Numbered from the stretch's first letter, positions 31,812 through 41,438 are shown. The stretch is 64,000 nt of DNA from Bradyrhizobium ontarionense (GCF_021088345.1 NZ_CP088156.1:744001-808000); one strand, 5' to 3'. Numbers and translations: made by a program. Notes: generated by a model from the letters alone, not told the origin.

Positions 31812-33902
31812 TCAGCGCGGGAGGATGTCGTCGGCAGGCAGCCAGATCTCGCAGCGCAGGCCACTCGGCTCGAAGCGCCTGGTGACGCGCGCACCGACAT
31901 CATAGGGCAGCATCTGTTCGAGCAGCACCGTTCCAAAACCCTGCCGTTGAGACGTGAGTGGTCGGCCCGACATGCCGGTCTCGGTCCAGTCGATGACGAG
32001 CCAGGTGCTTGCCTCGCTGTCATCGAGCCGCCATTCGATCTTGATGAAGCCGCGCGGCACGGTGAGCGCGCCGTATTTCAGCGCATTGGTCGCGAGCTCG
32101 TGCATCGCGAGGCCGAGGCTCTCGGCCGTCTTCGCCTTGATCCGAAGCGCGGGGCCGGACAGCGAGAACTGCCTGTCCTCGCGTGCGGCGCCGGCCCGCA
32201 ATTCGTCGGCGATCAGTTCGGCGAGATCGAAGCCCGCAAGAGGATTGCGCGTGACGGCCGCCTGGATGCGTGCGAGCGCCGTGATGCGGCCCTCGAGATG
32301 GCTCGCGAAATCCTCGACGCTGGTGCTGCTGTCTCCCGTGCGCCTGACGATCGAGCGGATCACCGCCAGCATGTTGCGCACCCGGTGCTGCAGCTCGGAG
32401 AGCAGGAACTTCTCGTGCTCGGCGGCCGAGATCAGCGCGGTGATGTCCTGGGTGATGCCGCCGATTCGCTGCACGTGCCCGGAGTCGCCGAGCACGGGGA
32501 AACTACGGATACGGAGCCAGCGGAGGCCTCCATCGGGCTGCCGCTCGATGCGGAAGTCGCAACTGACGCGCTCGCCTCGCCCAGCGCGGGCGAGGTCCTC
32601 CAGCACGTGTGGCCGATCCTCCGGCAATATCAGTTCGGTCCAATGCGCGAGATGATCACCCAGCAGCACCGCAGCGCGCGGAACGCCATAGATTGTCTCG
32701 AACGCGGGGCTGAGATACTCCCACTGCAGGCTGCTCGCGTCGCGGATGCACAACACGTCCGAGGACGCCTCGCCGAACTGGCGAAAACGCGTTTCGCTCT
32801 CGCGCAGGGCGGCTTCGGTCCGCTTGCGGTCGTCGATGTTCATGGCGAGCTCGACGAGGGTGCCGTCCCCGATGTCGCGGCCGGCGAACATCATCCAGGC
32901 GCGCTCGCCATTCTTGCGAAAATACTGCTTCTCGTAGGGGCCGATCCGCCCCGTCCGTCGCAGCATGTCGATCTGCGCCGCGGAGCTGCCGACCCATTCC
33001 GGCGGCGTCAGGCTCTGCCATGTCAGCTCGCCGTTGTTGATCTCCTCGCGTGAATAGCCGGTCATCGCGAGGAAGGCGTCGTTGGCATCGATCAGCGTGC
33101 CCGCGGCGTAATCGAAGAACAGCACGCCGACCGAATCGATCTCCAGCATCCGCCGCAGCCGATGCTCGCCCGGTTCGCTCCGGTCGGAACGACTCTGTGC
33201 CGGGGCGGGGGGGCGAGGATGGCGGATGTCGTCGCAGCTCAGACCGTCGCAGCTCAGACCTGCGGCGAGATCGGAGTCGGACTGCGCCAGCGCCAGGACG
33301 TCGTCATCCACCTCGAGGTCGGGGTGCGCGTCGGCCCAGAAATGCGCCATGCGCAGATAGGCCAGAAAGGCAGTCAGATGCTCGAAGCTGGTGTCTCCGA
33401 ACGCATTGCGGATCGCCAGCCGCGACCGGCCGGCGGCCGCGGCCTGCATGAACAGGGCGGCTGCGGCATCCAACAGATCGGCTTCGTCCTCGCTGCCGGG
33501 CTCAGGGATGTCCAGAGGCCGCCGGACGGCTTCGAGACGTGTCAGCGCCGCAGCAACGCGGGCCGTTTCGGCAACGGGACGGGAGAGCAGTCGGCGGGCT
33601 TCGTCGATCGTCTCCGGGCGGCAAGCCGGGTCGCCTCCGGGACGTCCGAGCCCGACCAGGAAACCGAAATGGCGGGCGAGGCAATAGGGCTGAAGGCACA
33701 GACGCGAAAGGTGGACGGCAAGCCGTTCCTTGAACAACGGCGGCAGCGGAGCATCGAGATAGGCGCATCTTGCGAACTGCCACAGCTGCCGCGTCGTCTC
33801 CGGTGCCGCGGGTGGTGACCGGAACAGGTTGGGCATCACCCCAAGGCGCAGCACGATCTCCAACTCGAATGAGCCGCTGTCCTCAGAAGGCTGTTCGATC
33901 AT
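31812..33902 (-). CDS. HWE histidine kinase with AhpD-like and two PAS domains
   Basis: 696 residues. The N-terminus (about 30-190) resembles a carboxymuconolactone decarboxylase/AhpD-type helical domain (PPLFKERLAVHLSRLCLQPYCLARHFGFLVG). Two PAS domains follow (about 250-360 and 372-490; GVLFFDYAAGTLIDANDAFLAMTGYS and DVLCIRDASSLQWEYLSPAFETIYGV). The kinase part is HWE type: phospho-acceptor His in ELQHRVRNMLAVIRSIVRRT, N-box HELATNALKYGAL and the WxE element in IDWTETG. No membrane segment, so it senses a cytoplasmic signal. No response regulator is adjacent; the Crp/Fnr gene lies 70 bp upstream in the same direction. A 15-bp in-frame tandem duplication (33231-33260, GLSCD twice) sits in the linker before PAS1. 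Confidence 0.9.
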   Translation of the reverse strand: MIEQPSEDSGSFELEIVLRLGVMPNLFRSPPAAPETTRQLWQFARCAYLDAPLPPLFKERLAVHLSRLCLQPYCLARHFGFLVGLGRPGGDPACRPETIDEARRLLSRPVAETARVAAALTRLEAVRRPLDIPEPGSEDEADLLDAAAALFMQAAAAGRSRLAIRNAFGDTSFEHLTAFLAYLRMAHFWADAHPDLEVDDDVLALAQSDSDLAAGLSCDGLSCDDIRHPRPPAPAQSRSDRSEPGEHRLRRMLEIDSVGVLFFDYAAGTLIDANDAFLAMTGYSREEINNGELTWQSLTPPEWVGSSAAQIDMLRRTGRIGPYEKQYFRKNGERAWMMFAGRDIGDGTLVELAMNIDDRKRTEAALRESETRFRQFGEASSDVLCIRDASSLQWEYLSPAFETIYGVPRAAVLLGDHLAHWTELILPEDRPHVLEDLARAGRGERVSCDFRIERQPDGGLRWLRIRSFPVLGDSGHVQRIGGITQDITALISAAEHEKFLLSELQHRVRNMLAVIRSIVRRTGDSSTSVEDFASHLEGRITALARIQAAVTRNPLAGFDLAELIADELRAGAAREDRQFSLSGPALRIKAKTAESLGLAMHELATNALKYGALTVPRGFIKIEWRLDDSEASTWLVIDWTETGMSGRPLTSQRQGFGTVLLEQMLPYDVGARVTRRFEPSGLRCEIWLPADDILPR

Positions 33903-33972
33903 CGCGATTTCCCGAGCAGCGCCTCAGCCGGCCGGTATCGCGATATCCGCGCGTGCCGACGCTCAGGTCGCC

Positions 33973-34710
33973 TCATTCATTCGCATCGAGCTGACGACCT
34001 TCCCGGTCCAAATGCAAGTAGTTGGCGTTGAACAGACCGGCGCTCATCAGGCGCTCGAGGTCCGGCAGGACCAGCATCTTGCCCTTGAGCACGATCAGAT
34101 TGCTGGCCCGCAGCTCCTGCAGCGTGCGATTGACATGCACCTTCGACAGGCCGGTCGCCTCGGCGAGATCGGCCTGCGTGAGCGGGAAGTTGCAGCTGTT
34201 GTCGTCGGCCAGTCCAGCAAGGCGCAGCCGGAAGAAAAGCTCACACAGCAGGTGGGCCATGCGTTCGGACGCGGTACGTTGGCCGAGATTCATGGTCCAT
34301 TCGCGCTGGATGGCGGCATTGACGAGCGTCTCCCACCAGAAGGCGGTGGCGATGCGCGGATACCCGGCGCTGATCTCATCGAAGAACTCGCGCGGCAGGT
34401 CGGCGATGGAGACCGGAGTGATCGTGCCGATCGAGTGATCCATCTCGCGCAGGATGAAGATGTTGAGGTCGCAAATGTCGCCAGGTAGGAAGAACGACAC
34501 GATCTGGCGGCGGCCGTCCTCAAGCTGCTTGTAGCGGCAGGCCCAGCCGTTCAGGATCAGATGCACGTCCTTCGGTTTCTCGCCCTCGCGCGCGATATCA
34601 GCGCGAGCCGCAAAAGTCCTGACCCGCTGCGCCGACGCGCGGTTGAGCATCAGGCGGTCCGCTGCAGAGAGGCGGACGAAGTTCTCAAGCTTACGGACCA
34701 GATGACTCAA
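33973..34710 (-). CDS. Crp/Fnr-family transcription regulator
   Basis: 245 residues: cNMP-binding-like beta barrel (about 20-130; GEKPKDVHLILNGWACRYKQLEDGRRQIVSFFLPGDICDL), dimer helix, and a C-terminal winged HTH (FPLTQADLAEATGLSKVHVNRTLQELRASNLI). There is no N-terminal Cys cluster, so it is not an oxygen-sensing Fnr. The recognition helix SKVHVNRTL differs from both Crp and FixK. It starts at TTG 34710 (MSHLVRKLENFVRLS) behind a GGGGGA stretch; no better ATG is seen. It may be co-transcribed with the kinase gene 70 bp downstream. Confidence 0.88.
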   Translation of the reverse strand: MSHLVRKLENFVRLSAADRLMLNRASAQRVRTFAARADIAREGEKPKDVHLILNGWACRYKQLEDGRRQIVSFFLPGDICDLNIFILREMDHSIGTITPVSIADLPREFFDEISAGYPRIATAFWWETLVNAAIQREWTMNLGQRTASERMAHLLCELFFRLRLAGLADDNSCNFPLTQADLAEATGLSKVHVNRTLQELRASNLIVLKGKMLVLPDLERLMSAGLFNANYLHLDREGRQLDANE

Positions 34711-35043
34711 GGAGCGGTTCCCCCAGCGTGCTTATAGGGGGTCCAGGTGGAGCTGCTTCAATAACTTATGTTAGCATAGTGCCTCGTAAGCCGCAGCATC
34801 GCCACGAGAGCATGGGACGCAGAGCATGCGTGCGGTGATGCCGTGCTGCTGCACGCTGCGATTGTGGAAGACGGGATCTCCCTGACCGACTATCGGGCGT
34901 CGTTACAATCCGGCACGGCGCCGCGCGTGTTCGGTCCGGCCCCGACGGTCGACGGCGGTTCGACGCCATCGCGGGACGGTCGGTTCGCTTCATCATGCTC
35001 GACGTCAGATGGCGCGACCTTGCGGGGCAGCTAAGGACATATC
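34711..35043. other. Intergenic, no supported gene
   Basis: 333 bp upstream of the Crp/Fnr gene and downstream of the AraC gene. The part next to the Crp/Fnr gene (34740-34790) is A/T-richer than its surroundings and probably contains its promoter. No open frame with a ribosome site. Confidence 0.45.
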
Positions 35044-36126
35044 CTAAGATTGGCTGGGATCTGGATCTGCCTCATCTATCGCGTTAGCCAGCCCCTTCCG
35101 CGCGTTCCGCAAGGTCTCGGAGGGCAGCTCACCCGCCACCTGGCGGTACTCGGAGGCAAAACGCCCGAGATTGCCAAAGCCGCATTTGAACGCGACCGAA
35201 ACCACGCTGGTCTTCGTATCAGGTTGTCTCAGTAACTCCGACGCCCGCTGAAGTCGCACGCGTCTTGCGAACTGGCCGGGTGATCCGCGTCCCGTGTCTG
35301 AAAATTCCCGGAAGATCGACCGGACACTGACATTAGCGATGCCCGCGATCTTCTCCAAATCCAAGGGTTGATCCCAATGGGTCTCGATGTAGGACTCGAC
35401 CATGTCGACGACCGATCGATTGACGCGCTGCGGCGCATTGCGCAGGCGTTGGCTGAAGTTGTGCTGGTGTGCCAGGAGGAGTCGAGCCATCAAGCTCCGC
35501 TCAAGTTCCGCCATCGCTATCAGTGAGTAGTCCTTTCCGAACTTCTGCAATTCCTCAGCAAGCGTGAAAACATCCTGACGGACAAAGGCCATAACAGTCG
35601 GGTCGGGAAGATCCGCGTCAAACCTCAACTTCGTATCGCTGTCGTCGCCGAGTATTGCTTTCAGCAAGCCCTCCAACGCAGCCGAATCGACCCTGACAAC
35701 TAATTGGCGATAGCCGGCGGGAAAGTCCAAATCCAGCCTCGATTCGCCCGATATCATCGGGCTCCAGACCGCGATCGCCTGGCCGACTCCTCTTGCCCTG
35801 TAGTGCGCGGTCCCCTGGATCGAAAAGAATTGTCTGAAGATCGTCGATTCCGGAAACGAGAGTGACGCCGCACCCGCATATGAGCAGTACGCCAGCCCCA
35901 TCGAACCCAGTCGCGCAAGGTTGGCCTGAATGCCGAAGTCGGCGTTCTGGCATTCAAAACGATCGACTCCGTACGCGCTGAACAGGCGATCGCGAGCGAA
36001 CTCGCTGTCTCGCGAGCGAAACAACGGATATCGATCGAGATATGAGATACCGCCCAATCGATCCTCGAATTCCGCCCGGTGGCTCCGACGCGACCGTTCA
36101 TCGGTCGTCGTGCCGGAATCCGCCAT
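35044..36126 (-). CDS. AraC-family transcription regulator
   Basis: 360 residues: an N-terminal AraC_binding_2-like sensing domain (FGIQANLARLGSMGLAYCSYAGAASLSFPES and similar) and a C-terminal double HTH (PLDLEKIAGIANVSVRSIFREFSDTGRGSPGQFARRVRLQRASELL and VVSVAFKCGFGNLGRFASEYRQVAGELPSE). The ATG at 36126 (MADSGTTTDERSRRSH) is preceded only by weak ribosome-site sequence, and the frame is open to 36339, so the start is uncertain. Base composition is lower in G+C than the neighbours and codons are more mixed, hinting at acquisition. It is divergent from the triple-PAS chemoreceptor. Confidence 0.82.
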   Translation of the reverse strand: MADSGTTTDERSRRSHRAEFEDRLGGISYLDRYPLFRSRDSEFARDRLFSAYGVDRFECQNADFGIQANLARLGSMGLAYCSYAGAASLSFPESTIFRQFFSIQGTAHYRARGVGQAIAVWSPMISGESRLDLDFPAGYRQLVVRVDSAALEGLLKAILGDDSDTKLRFDADLPDPTVMAFVRQDVFTLAEELQKFGKDYSLIAMAELERSLMARLLLAHQHNFSQRLRNAPQRVNRSVVDMVESYIETHWDQPLDLEKIAGIANVSVRSIFREFSDTGRGSPGQFARRVRLQRASELLRQPDTKTSVVSVAFKCGFGNLGRFASEYRQVAGELPSETLRNARKGLANAIDEADPDPSQS

Positions 36127-36339
36127 GGTGTTGCCGAAAGCGACACCCAGTTCGAATCTACTCAATTCCGGTATCCGGGCCAACGCCTGTAGACGAGCCG
36201 AGGCGGAATCTTTTGCGGGCTCGAGCTGCGAACGACGCGCGCAATGGTACGAGCGTGGACAGCTCAAGGTAAGTCGGTAGCCTGCGCTGCTTCGCAAATG
36301 TCTCGCGCGCGGAAAGCCCGTGAAAATACGGGGCGACAC

Positions 36340-36380
36340 ATTGCGATTGAGTCAATCGCAATGGCGGAATTCGGCCATTG
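36340..36380. promoter_or_regulatory. Perfect 23-bp palindrome plus adjoining inverted repeat
   Basis: ATTGCGATTGA (36340-36350), one G, TCAATCGCAAT (36352-36362) is a perfect palindrome. An overlapping second inverted repeat (AATGGC at 36360 to GCCATT ending about 36380) follows. The site lies in the A/T-rich gap between the AraC gene and the chemoreceptor gene, 172 bp before the latter's ATG. It is a candidate operator; the binding protein is unknown. The rest of 36127-36533 has no gene. Confidence 0.5.
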
Positions 36381-36533
36381 TGTCAGCTATCGGGCAAATG
36401 AATTGAAAAGTCGAATTAGCTACTGTTCCGGCCGCCTGGGATCGGAGGCGCTGCGGGTCCTGCGCGGCATTTCGATCTGAGGTCGGGATAGTCCGGGAGG
36501 CGCCCCGCGCGCAACAATTCGGAGATGAAGTGA

Positions 36534-38219
36534 ATGTTCGGCCGGAAATCAAGCAAAGGCGACGCACAGGCGATGATCGATGCGATCAGCCGCTCGCAAG
36601 CCATGATCGAGTTCGATCTTGACGGCACGATCCGCGGCGCCAATCAGAACTTCCTCGACTGTCTCGGCTATCAGCTCAACGAGATCGAAGGCAAGCATCA
36701 CAGCATGTTCGTTTCGCAGGGCGAGCGGGACAGCGCTGCCTATCGCGAGTTCTGGGCAGGACTCAATCGCGGAGAATTTCAGGCGGGCGAGTTCAAGCGG
36801 ATCGCCAAGGGCGGCCGCGAGGTCTGGATCGAGGCGTCCTACAATCCGGTGCTCGACGACAAGCGCAGACCGGTCAAGGTGGTCAAGTTCGCGACCGAGA
36901 TCACAGAGAAGAAACTCCGCAGCATGACGGACGCCTCCAAGCTCGCCGCGGTCGACCGCGCGCAAGCTGTGATCGAATTCAAGCTCGACGGAACGATCGT
37001 CGGCGCCAACCAGAACTTCCTCGACGCGCTGGGTTACAGGTTGGATGAGATCCAGGGGCGGCATCACAGCATTTTCATCGAGCCGTCGCAGCGCGACAGC
37101 GCTGCCTATCGCGAGTTCTGGGCGGCCCTCAATCGCGGCGAATTTCAGAGCGGCGAGTTCAAGCGCATTGGCAAGGGCGGCAAGGAAGTCTGGATCCTGG
37201 CTTCCTACAATCCCGTGCTCGATCCATCCGGCAAGCCGTTCGGTGTCGTCAAATTCGCAACCGATGTCACCGCGCAGAAGATCAAGAATGCCGATCTTGC
37301 CGGCCAGATCGATGCAATCAGCAAGTCGCAGGCCGTGATCGAGTTCAACATGGACGGAACGATCATCACGGCGAACGACAATTTTCTTCATGCGCTTGGA
37401 TACAGCTTGGCCGAAATCAAGGGCAAGCACCACAGCATGTTGGTCGATCCGTCGGAGCGCAACAGCGGCGACTATCGCGAGTTCTGGGCGAGCCTGAATC
37501 GCGGCCAGTACCAAGCTGCCGAATACAAACGTATCGGCAAGGGCGGCAAGGAGGTTTACATCCAGGCATCCTATAACCCAATCCTCGATCTCAACGGCAA
37601 GCCTTTCAAGGTCGTCAAATACGCCACCGACGTCACCAGACAAGTGCTGGTTCGCATGGGTAACGAGCGTGTTCGCGCGATGATGGAAACGGTGGCCGCG
37701 GGGTCGGAGGAGCTCAATGCATCGGTGCGCGAGATCTCGGAAGCCATGACGAAATCACGTGAGACGGCGATGGGGGCCGTGAGTCAAGTGGCCTCTGCGG
37801 ATGGCCAGGCCCAGCGACTTTCTGATGCCGCCCAGGCCATGAGCGGCATCGTCGAGATGATCAATAATATTACCGGGCAAATCAACTTGCTGGCGCTGAA
37901 CGCGACCATCGAATCAGCCCGTGCGGGTGAAGCCGGTCGTGGTTTTGCGGTCGTCGCCGCCGAGGTCAAGAGCCTCGCCAACCAGGCCAAGCAGGCCACC
38001 GACAAGATCGGTCAGGAAATCGAGAATCTCAACAGCATATCGGGCGACGTCGTGATGGCTCTCAATTCCATCAAACAGGCGATCAACAACGTCAGCGAGT
38101 ACGTCACCTCGACGGCCGCGGCAGTCGAAGAGCAGAGCACGGTGACGAACGAGATGTCGTCCAGCATGGCTCGCGCGGCGGCCGAGGCGCAGGCCTTGGC
38201 CGGTCGGGCCGCTGCTTGA
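36534..38219 (+). CDS. Cytoplasmic chemoreceptor with three PAS domains (BdlA-like)
   Basis: 561 residues, no membrane segment. Three tandem PAS units of about 122 residues (starting near 14, 136 and 258) are strongly alike: each has a xxAISxSQAxIEF-like lead, DGTI...AN-NFL-ALGY, KHHSMF-type and [15 protein letters not shown] blocks, which indicates recent internal duplication. A methyl-accepting signalling domain follows, with the CheA/CheW hairpin tip [33 protein letters not shown]. BdlA of Pseudomonas has the same layout with two PAS domains. It should report an internal redox or energy signal to CheA. No che genes are in the window. AATTCGGAGATGAAGTGA upstream holds the ribosome site GGAG. 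Confidence 0.92.
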   Translation: MFGRKSSKGDAQAMIDAISRSQAMIEFDLDGTIRGANQNFLDCLGYQLNEIEGKHHSMFVSQGERDSAAYREFWAGLNRGEFQAGEFKRIAKGGREVWIEASYNPVLDDKRRPVKVVKFATEITEKKLRSMTDASKLAAVDRAQAVIEFKLDGTIVGANQNFLDALGYRLDEIQGRHHSIFIEPSQRDSAAYREFWAALNRGEFQSGEFKRIGKGGKEVWILASYNPVLDPSGKPFGVVKFATDVTAQKIKNADLAGQIDAISKSQAVIEFNMDGTIITANDNFLHALGYSLAEIKGKHHSMLVDPSERNSGDYREFWASLNRGQYQAAEYKRIGKGGKEVYIQASYNPILDLNGKPFKVVKYATDVTRQVLVRMGNERVRAMMETVAAGSEELNASVREISEAMTKSRETAMGAVSQVASADGQAQRLSDAAQAMSGIVEMINNITGQINLLALNATIESARAGEAGRGFAVVAAEVKSLANQAKQATDKIGQEIENLNSISGDVVMALNSIKQAINNVSEYVTSTAAAVEEQSTVTNEMSSSMARAAAEAQALAGRAAA

Positions 38220-38563
38220 ACGCCTGGACAACTGACGGCTGGGCTCTGGAGCCCGGCCCCATAGCCATTGAACGGTTGGGTTCACGACTAGGCGCTGGCG
38301 AGAAGACCGTGGCCGATATCCTCGACTTTCCTGTCCCCGATCCATCGCGCTTCAGCACGTGTCGCGCAGATGCGATCTCTCGGGCGCTCCTACATCCCCA
38401 CATTGATCGCCTCCAGCAAGAGCTGAACCGGCAGCGCCAGGCCCTGGACGAATTGGACCTGCTCATCGGCTCGGATCCACCTCTCGCAGCATTGCGTATC
38501 GAAAGCGCAAAGGTTCGAGAACTTATCTCTACTGCCGAGAGCAAGCTCGGAGCGATCCTTTGA
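38216..38563 (+). CDS. Small helical protein overlapping the chemoreceptor gene
   Basis: 115 residues if translation begins at TTG 38216, which overlaps the TGA of the receptor gene (TTGA). The C-terminal 60 residues form a likely coiled coil ([54 protein letters not shown]). Third-position G/C bias is moderate. Overlap with the receptor suggests a translationally coupled accessory protein; no family recognised and the non-ATG start leaves doubt. Confidence 0.5.
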   Translation: MNAWTTDGWALEPGPIAIERLGSRLGAGEKTVADILDFPVPDPSRFSTCRADAISRALLHPHIDRLQQELNRQRQALDELDLLIGSDPPLAALRIESAKVRELISTAESKLGAIL

Positions 38564-38765
38564 GACGAGTAAGCGCGAGTATGCAGCAGGGCGACGCGGT
38601 CGCTGGGGCCGGTGCTGCCGCCTGACACTCGATGATCGCCATCACGACAACCTTCGGCCGTTTCGCCGGGGGCGGCAGCGCCCTCGGCTCCACCGCACGT
38701 CGCCGCTCGGCAGCGCGTAGAGCGGGCGTGGGTGCTGCAGGCCGGTGGCCAGCGCCGCGATCTTC

Positions 38766-38800
38766 AAACCCGGTGCCACCGTCGGAGTCTCACCGGGTTT
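38766..38800 (-). terminator. Terminator hairpin of the amidohydrolase operon
   Basis: AAACCCGGTG (38766-38775) pairs perfectly with CACCGGGTTT (38791-38800) over a 15-nt loop. It overlaps the stop codon of the Rieske gene (38790-38792), the last gene of the minus-strand operon. No long T-run follows (TGAAGATCG). The rest of 38564-38765 holds no gene. Confidence 0.55.
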
Positions 38801-39206
38801 CGACGACCACGTAGTCGTTCTCGATCACCACCGGAAAGCGTTCGGCCACATAGGGGCCTTTCACCAGGCTTGCGCCGGGCTCACGCTTCACGTCGTAGCT
38901 GCGCAGCCGCGTGGTGCGCGGATCGCACCACGACTGACCGGTGGCAAGCTCGAACTCCCAGCCGTGCCAGGGACAGCGCAGGAACTCGCCGTGACGTTCG
39001 AGACGGTAGTCACCGGGACCGGACGATTGCGCGATACCGGTAACGACGCCGGTGCAGATCCGGGCGCCGCCGTGCGGACAGCGGTTGAGCAGCGCGTGCA
39101 GGCGACCGTCGACGTTGAACAGTGCGATCTCGCGGCCGTCGACGAACGCGGTCCGGCGCGACCCCGGCGGCAATTCGTCCGCCGAACAGACGACGTGGCG
39201 GCTCAT
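38790..39206 (-). CDS. Rieske-type ferredoxin (2Fe-2S)
   Basis: 138 residues with the Rieske ligands Cys-x-His in NRCPHGGARI and Cys-x2-His in RCPWHGWEFEL. The size and plain fold fit the ferredoxin component of aromatic-ring dioxygenases rather than the oxygenase alpha subunit. It should pass electrons to an oxygenase, but none is encoded next to it. Its ATG overlaps the stop of the amidohydrolase gene (ATGA), so the two are translationally coupled. Confidence 0.9.
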   Translation of the reverse strand: MSRHVVCSADELPPGSRRTAFVDGREIALFNVDGRLHALLNRCPHGGARICTGVVTGIAQSSGPGDYRLERHGEFLRCPWHGWEFELATGQSWCDPRTTRLRSYDVKREPGASLVKGPYVAERFPVVIENDYVVVETR

Positions 39207-40300
39207 GAGAGGCGATACAATGCCATTGCATTGTCCCTGAAGATCTTGCGGCGCTGGGTTTCGGTCATCGGGAATTTGAAGGAGAAGCTGGGATTGTCGT
39301 AGTCCCAATGCGGATAGTCCGACGAGTAGAGCAGGCGGTCCCAGCCGATCCAGTCGATGATCTCGACGAGATGCCGCGCATGCTCGGGCTCCTCGATCGG
39401 CTGCGTCGTCCACCAGATGTGCCGGCGCAGGTACTCGGACGGCCGCTGCTTCAGGTGCGGCACTTCCTTGCGGAACTTGTCGAAATGCTTGTCCATGCGC
39501 CAGGCCAGCGCCGGGGCCCAGGCGAAGCCGCCTTCGACCAGCACGACCTTCAGGCCGGGGAAGCGCTCGAACACGCCGCCAACAATGAAGCTCGCCGCCA
39601 GCGCTTCCATGCAGGCGACGAACACGTAATGCTCCTGCAGATAGTAGGTCGGCCAGCCCGAGCCGGTCGACGGATGCCCGCCATTGTAGCCGACCGGGTG
39701 CAGGCCGATCGGCAGGCCGGCCCGCTCCGCGGCCGCGTAGATCGGCCAGTAGCGGGGATGGCCGAGCGGGTCCGACGGGCGCGACGACAGCATGATCTGC
39801 ACGTAACGGCGATCAGCGGCGCAGCGTTCGATCTCGGTCACCGCGGCCTCGGGAAATTCCTGCGGCACGACGATCCCGGCGCGCAGCCGCGGCTCCTGGC
39901 GCACCCAATGGTCGATCTGCCAGTCATTGGTGGCGCGTGACATGGCGGCGGCGAACTCGGGATTGCGCTCCTCCATCCCGCCCTTGCTGAGCGCCATCAG
40001 CAGCCCGAACTCGACATTGACGGGATCGAGATGCTGCTTGCGCAGCATGTCCAGATCCGAGCCCGCCGGGCCGGCCGAGGGAAGCGCATCCGTGCGCATG
40101 CCCGCCGCCATCATGCGCGGATACATCAGCGTGCTCGACAGCGCCTGCCGCACATGCACGCCATAGGTCTGGTAGTGCTCGCGCCAGCGCGGTTCGAGAT
40201 AGGGAAGGAGCTCGCCCGGCGTGCGGTGCGCGGGATGGATGTCGCAGTCGACGACGGCCAGCGTCTGCCGTGCCTGCTGCTCCAGGAAGGGGGCATTCAT
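39203..40300 (-). CDS. Amidohydrolase family 2 (ACMSD-like), copy 1
   Basis: 365 residues, TIM-barrel metal hydrolase or decarboxylase of the ACMSD/gamma-resorcylate decarboxylase family. The N-terminal metal motif is VVDCDIHPAH (Asp-x-His rather than the His-x-His of ACMSD), His is present in LPIGLHPVGY, and the conserved C-terminal Asp lies in YSSDYPHWDYD. Family members decarboxylate aromatic or muconate-semialdehyde acids or hydrolyse related compounds. It overlaps the second copy upstream by one base (TGATG) and the Rieske gene downstream (ATGA). The two copies share blocks such as DYPHW, FPIYAAAER-like and the YVQIM/FVQILM segment, so they are paralogues. Confidence 0.88.
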   Translation of the reverse strand: MNAPFLEQQARQTLAVVDCDIHPAHRTPGELLPYLEPRWREHYQTYGVHVRQALSSTLMYPRMMAAGMRTDALPSAGPAGSDLDMLRKQHLDPVNVEFGLLMALSKGGMEERNPEFAAAMSRATNDWQIDHWVRQEPRLRAGIVVPQEFPEAAVTEIERCAADRRYVQIMLSSRPSDPLGHPRYWPIYAAAERAGLPIGLHPVGYNGGHPSTGSGWPTYYLQEHYVFVACMEALAASFIVGGVFERFPGLKVVLVEGGFAWAPALAWRMDKHFDKFRKEVPHLKQRPSEYLRRHIWWTTQPIEEPEHARHLVEIIDWIGWDRLLYSSDYPHWDYDNPSFSFKFPMTETQRRKIFRDNAMALYRLS

Positions 40301-41391
40301 CAGATGGTCTCCTCGATCGTGGCGGCACCACCGAGCGCATCCTGCGCAAGGCGCGGATAGGTCGCCATCGCGTTCTCGATCAGCACCTTTCGCAGCGCAG
40401 GCAACCCGTCGGGCAGCACGTCGTCACCGTCGAACTGCCAGTGCGGATAGTCGGTCGAAAACAGCAGCATGTCGTCGGAGCCGATGCGCTCGACGGTTTG
40501 CGCCACCGCATGTGCATCAGGCGCGTCGAACGGCTGGGTCGTCAGCCTGAGATGCGCGCGGATGATCTCGGACGGCCAACGGTCGATCCATGGCGTTTCG
40601 GGCCTGGCGCCGCGCCAGGTCTTGTCGGTGCGCCACATCGTCACCGGCAGCCAGCTGACGCCGGATTCCAGGAAGACGAATTTCAGTTGCGGAAAGCGCT
40701 GGAACACGCCTTCGGCGATCAGGCTCACGGTCTGGTTCTCGAACGCCTGCGCCTGCGCGATATAGTCCTCGAACTGATAGCAGGGCCAGCCGACGATGGT
40801 CGGCGCATAGCGATAGGTGCTGCCGGCATGAACGGCGACGACCAGTCCGTGGCGCTCTGCGGCCGCGTAGATCGGGAAGAACTCGCGGCGCCCGAGCGGC
40901 CGTTCGCCCATCGCCAGCATCAGGATCTGGACGAAACGCCCATCGGAGGCGAGACGCTCGATTTCTGCGAGCGCCTGCGTCAGATCCTGCGGATGGATCA
41001 GGATGGAGCCGCGCAGCCGCGGCTCACGGTCGAGCCATTCAGCGCGCAGCCAATCGTTGACCGCGCGGCTCAGCGCTGCCGCCATGTCGTCATTGTGGAG
41101 CGCGACGCAGCCATGGATGACGTTGGCGATGGCGAATTTGACGCCGAACGCATCGAGCGCCTGGGAGCGCAACGTGTCGAGCGCCGTTCCGGCCTGCGAT
41201 GCGCGCCAATCGGCGCGCTGGCTGATCGGCGCATTGGGCGGATAGCTCATCATCGCGAACGGCATCCGGTCGATCGCGCGGTTGACGAGCTGGTCGCGCC
41301 AGTAGTCGTCGAGGTAGGGCAGCAGCTGCGCGATCGTCGGTGCAGGAACGTGCAGATCGCAATCGATCGCGCCCGTGTAGGGCATCCTCAT
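40300..41391 (-). CDS. Amidohydrolase family 2 (ACMSD-like), copy 2
   Basis: 363 residues, paralogue of the downstream gene. Metal motif AIDCDLHVP near the N-terminus, FFPIYAAAERHGLVVAVHAGS with a metal or catalytic His, and FSTDYPHWQFDG near the C-terminus. GGAG lies upstream of ATG 41391. It sits between the MFS importer and copy 1, overlapping copy 1 by one base. Having two copies suggests either two successive steps or a heteromeric enzyme. Confidence 0.88.
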   Translation of the reverse strand: MRMPYTGAIDCDLHVPAPTIAQLLPYLDDYWRDQLVNRAIDRMPFAMMSYPPNAPISQRADWRASQAGTALDTLRSQALDAFGVKFAIANVIHGCVALHNDDMAAALSRAVNDWLRAEWLDREPRLRGSILIHPQDLTQALAEIERLASDGRFVQILMLAMGERPLGRREFFPIYAAAERHGLVVAVHAGSTYRYAPTIVGWPCYQFEDYIAQAQAFENQTVSLIAEGVFQRFPQLKFVFLESGVSWLPVTMWRTDKTWRGARPETPWIDRWPSEIIRAHLRLTTQPFDAPDAHAVAQTVERIGSDDMLLFSTDYPHWQFDGDDVLPDGLPALRKVLIENAMATYPRLAQDALGGAATIEETI

Positions 41392-41438
41392 CGTCGGCTC
41401 CGTGGCTCTCAGCTTGCGTTGGCGTGTGCGGCGGCCGG

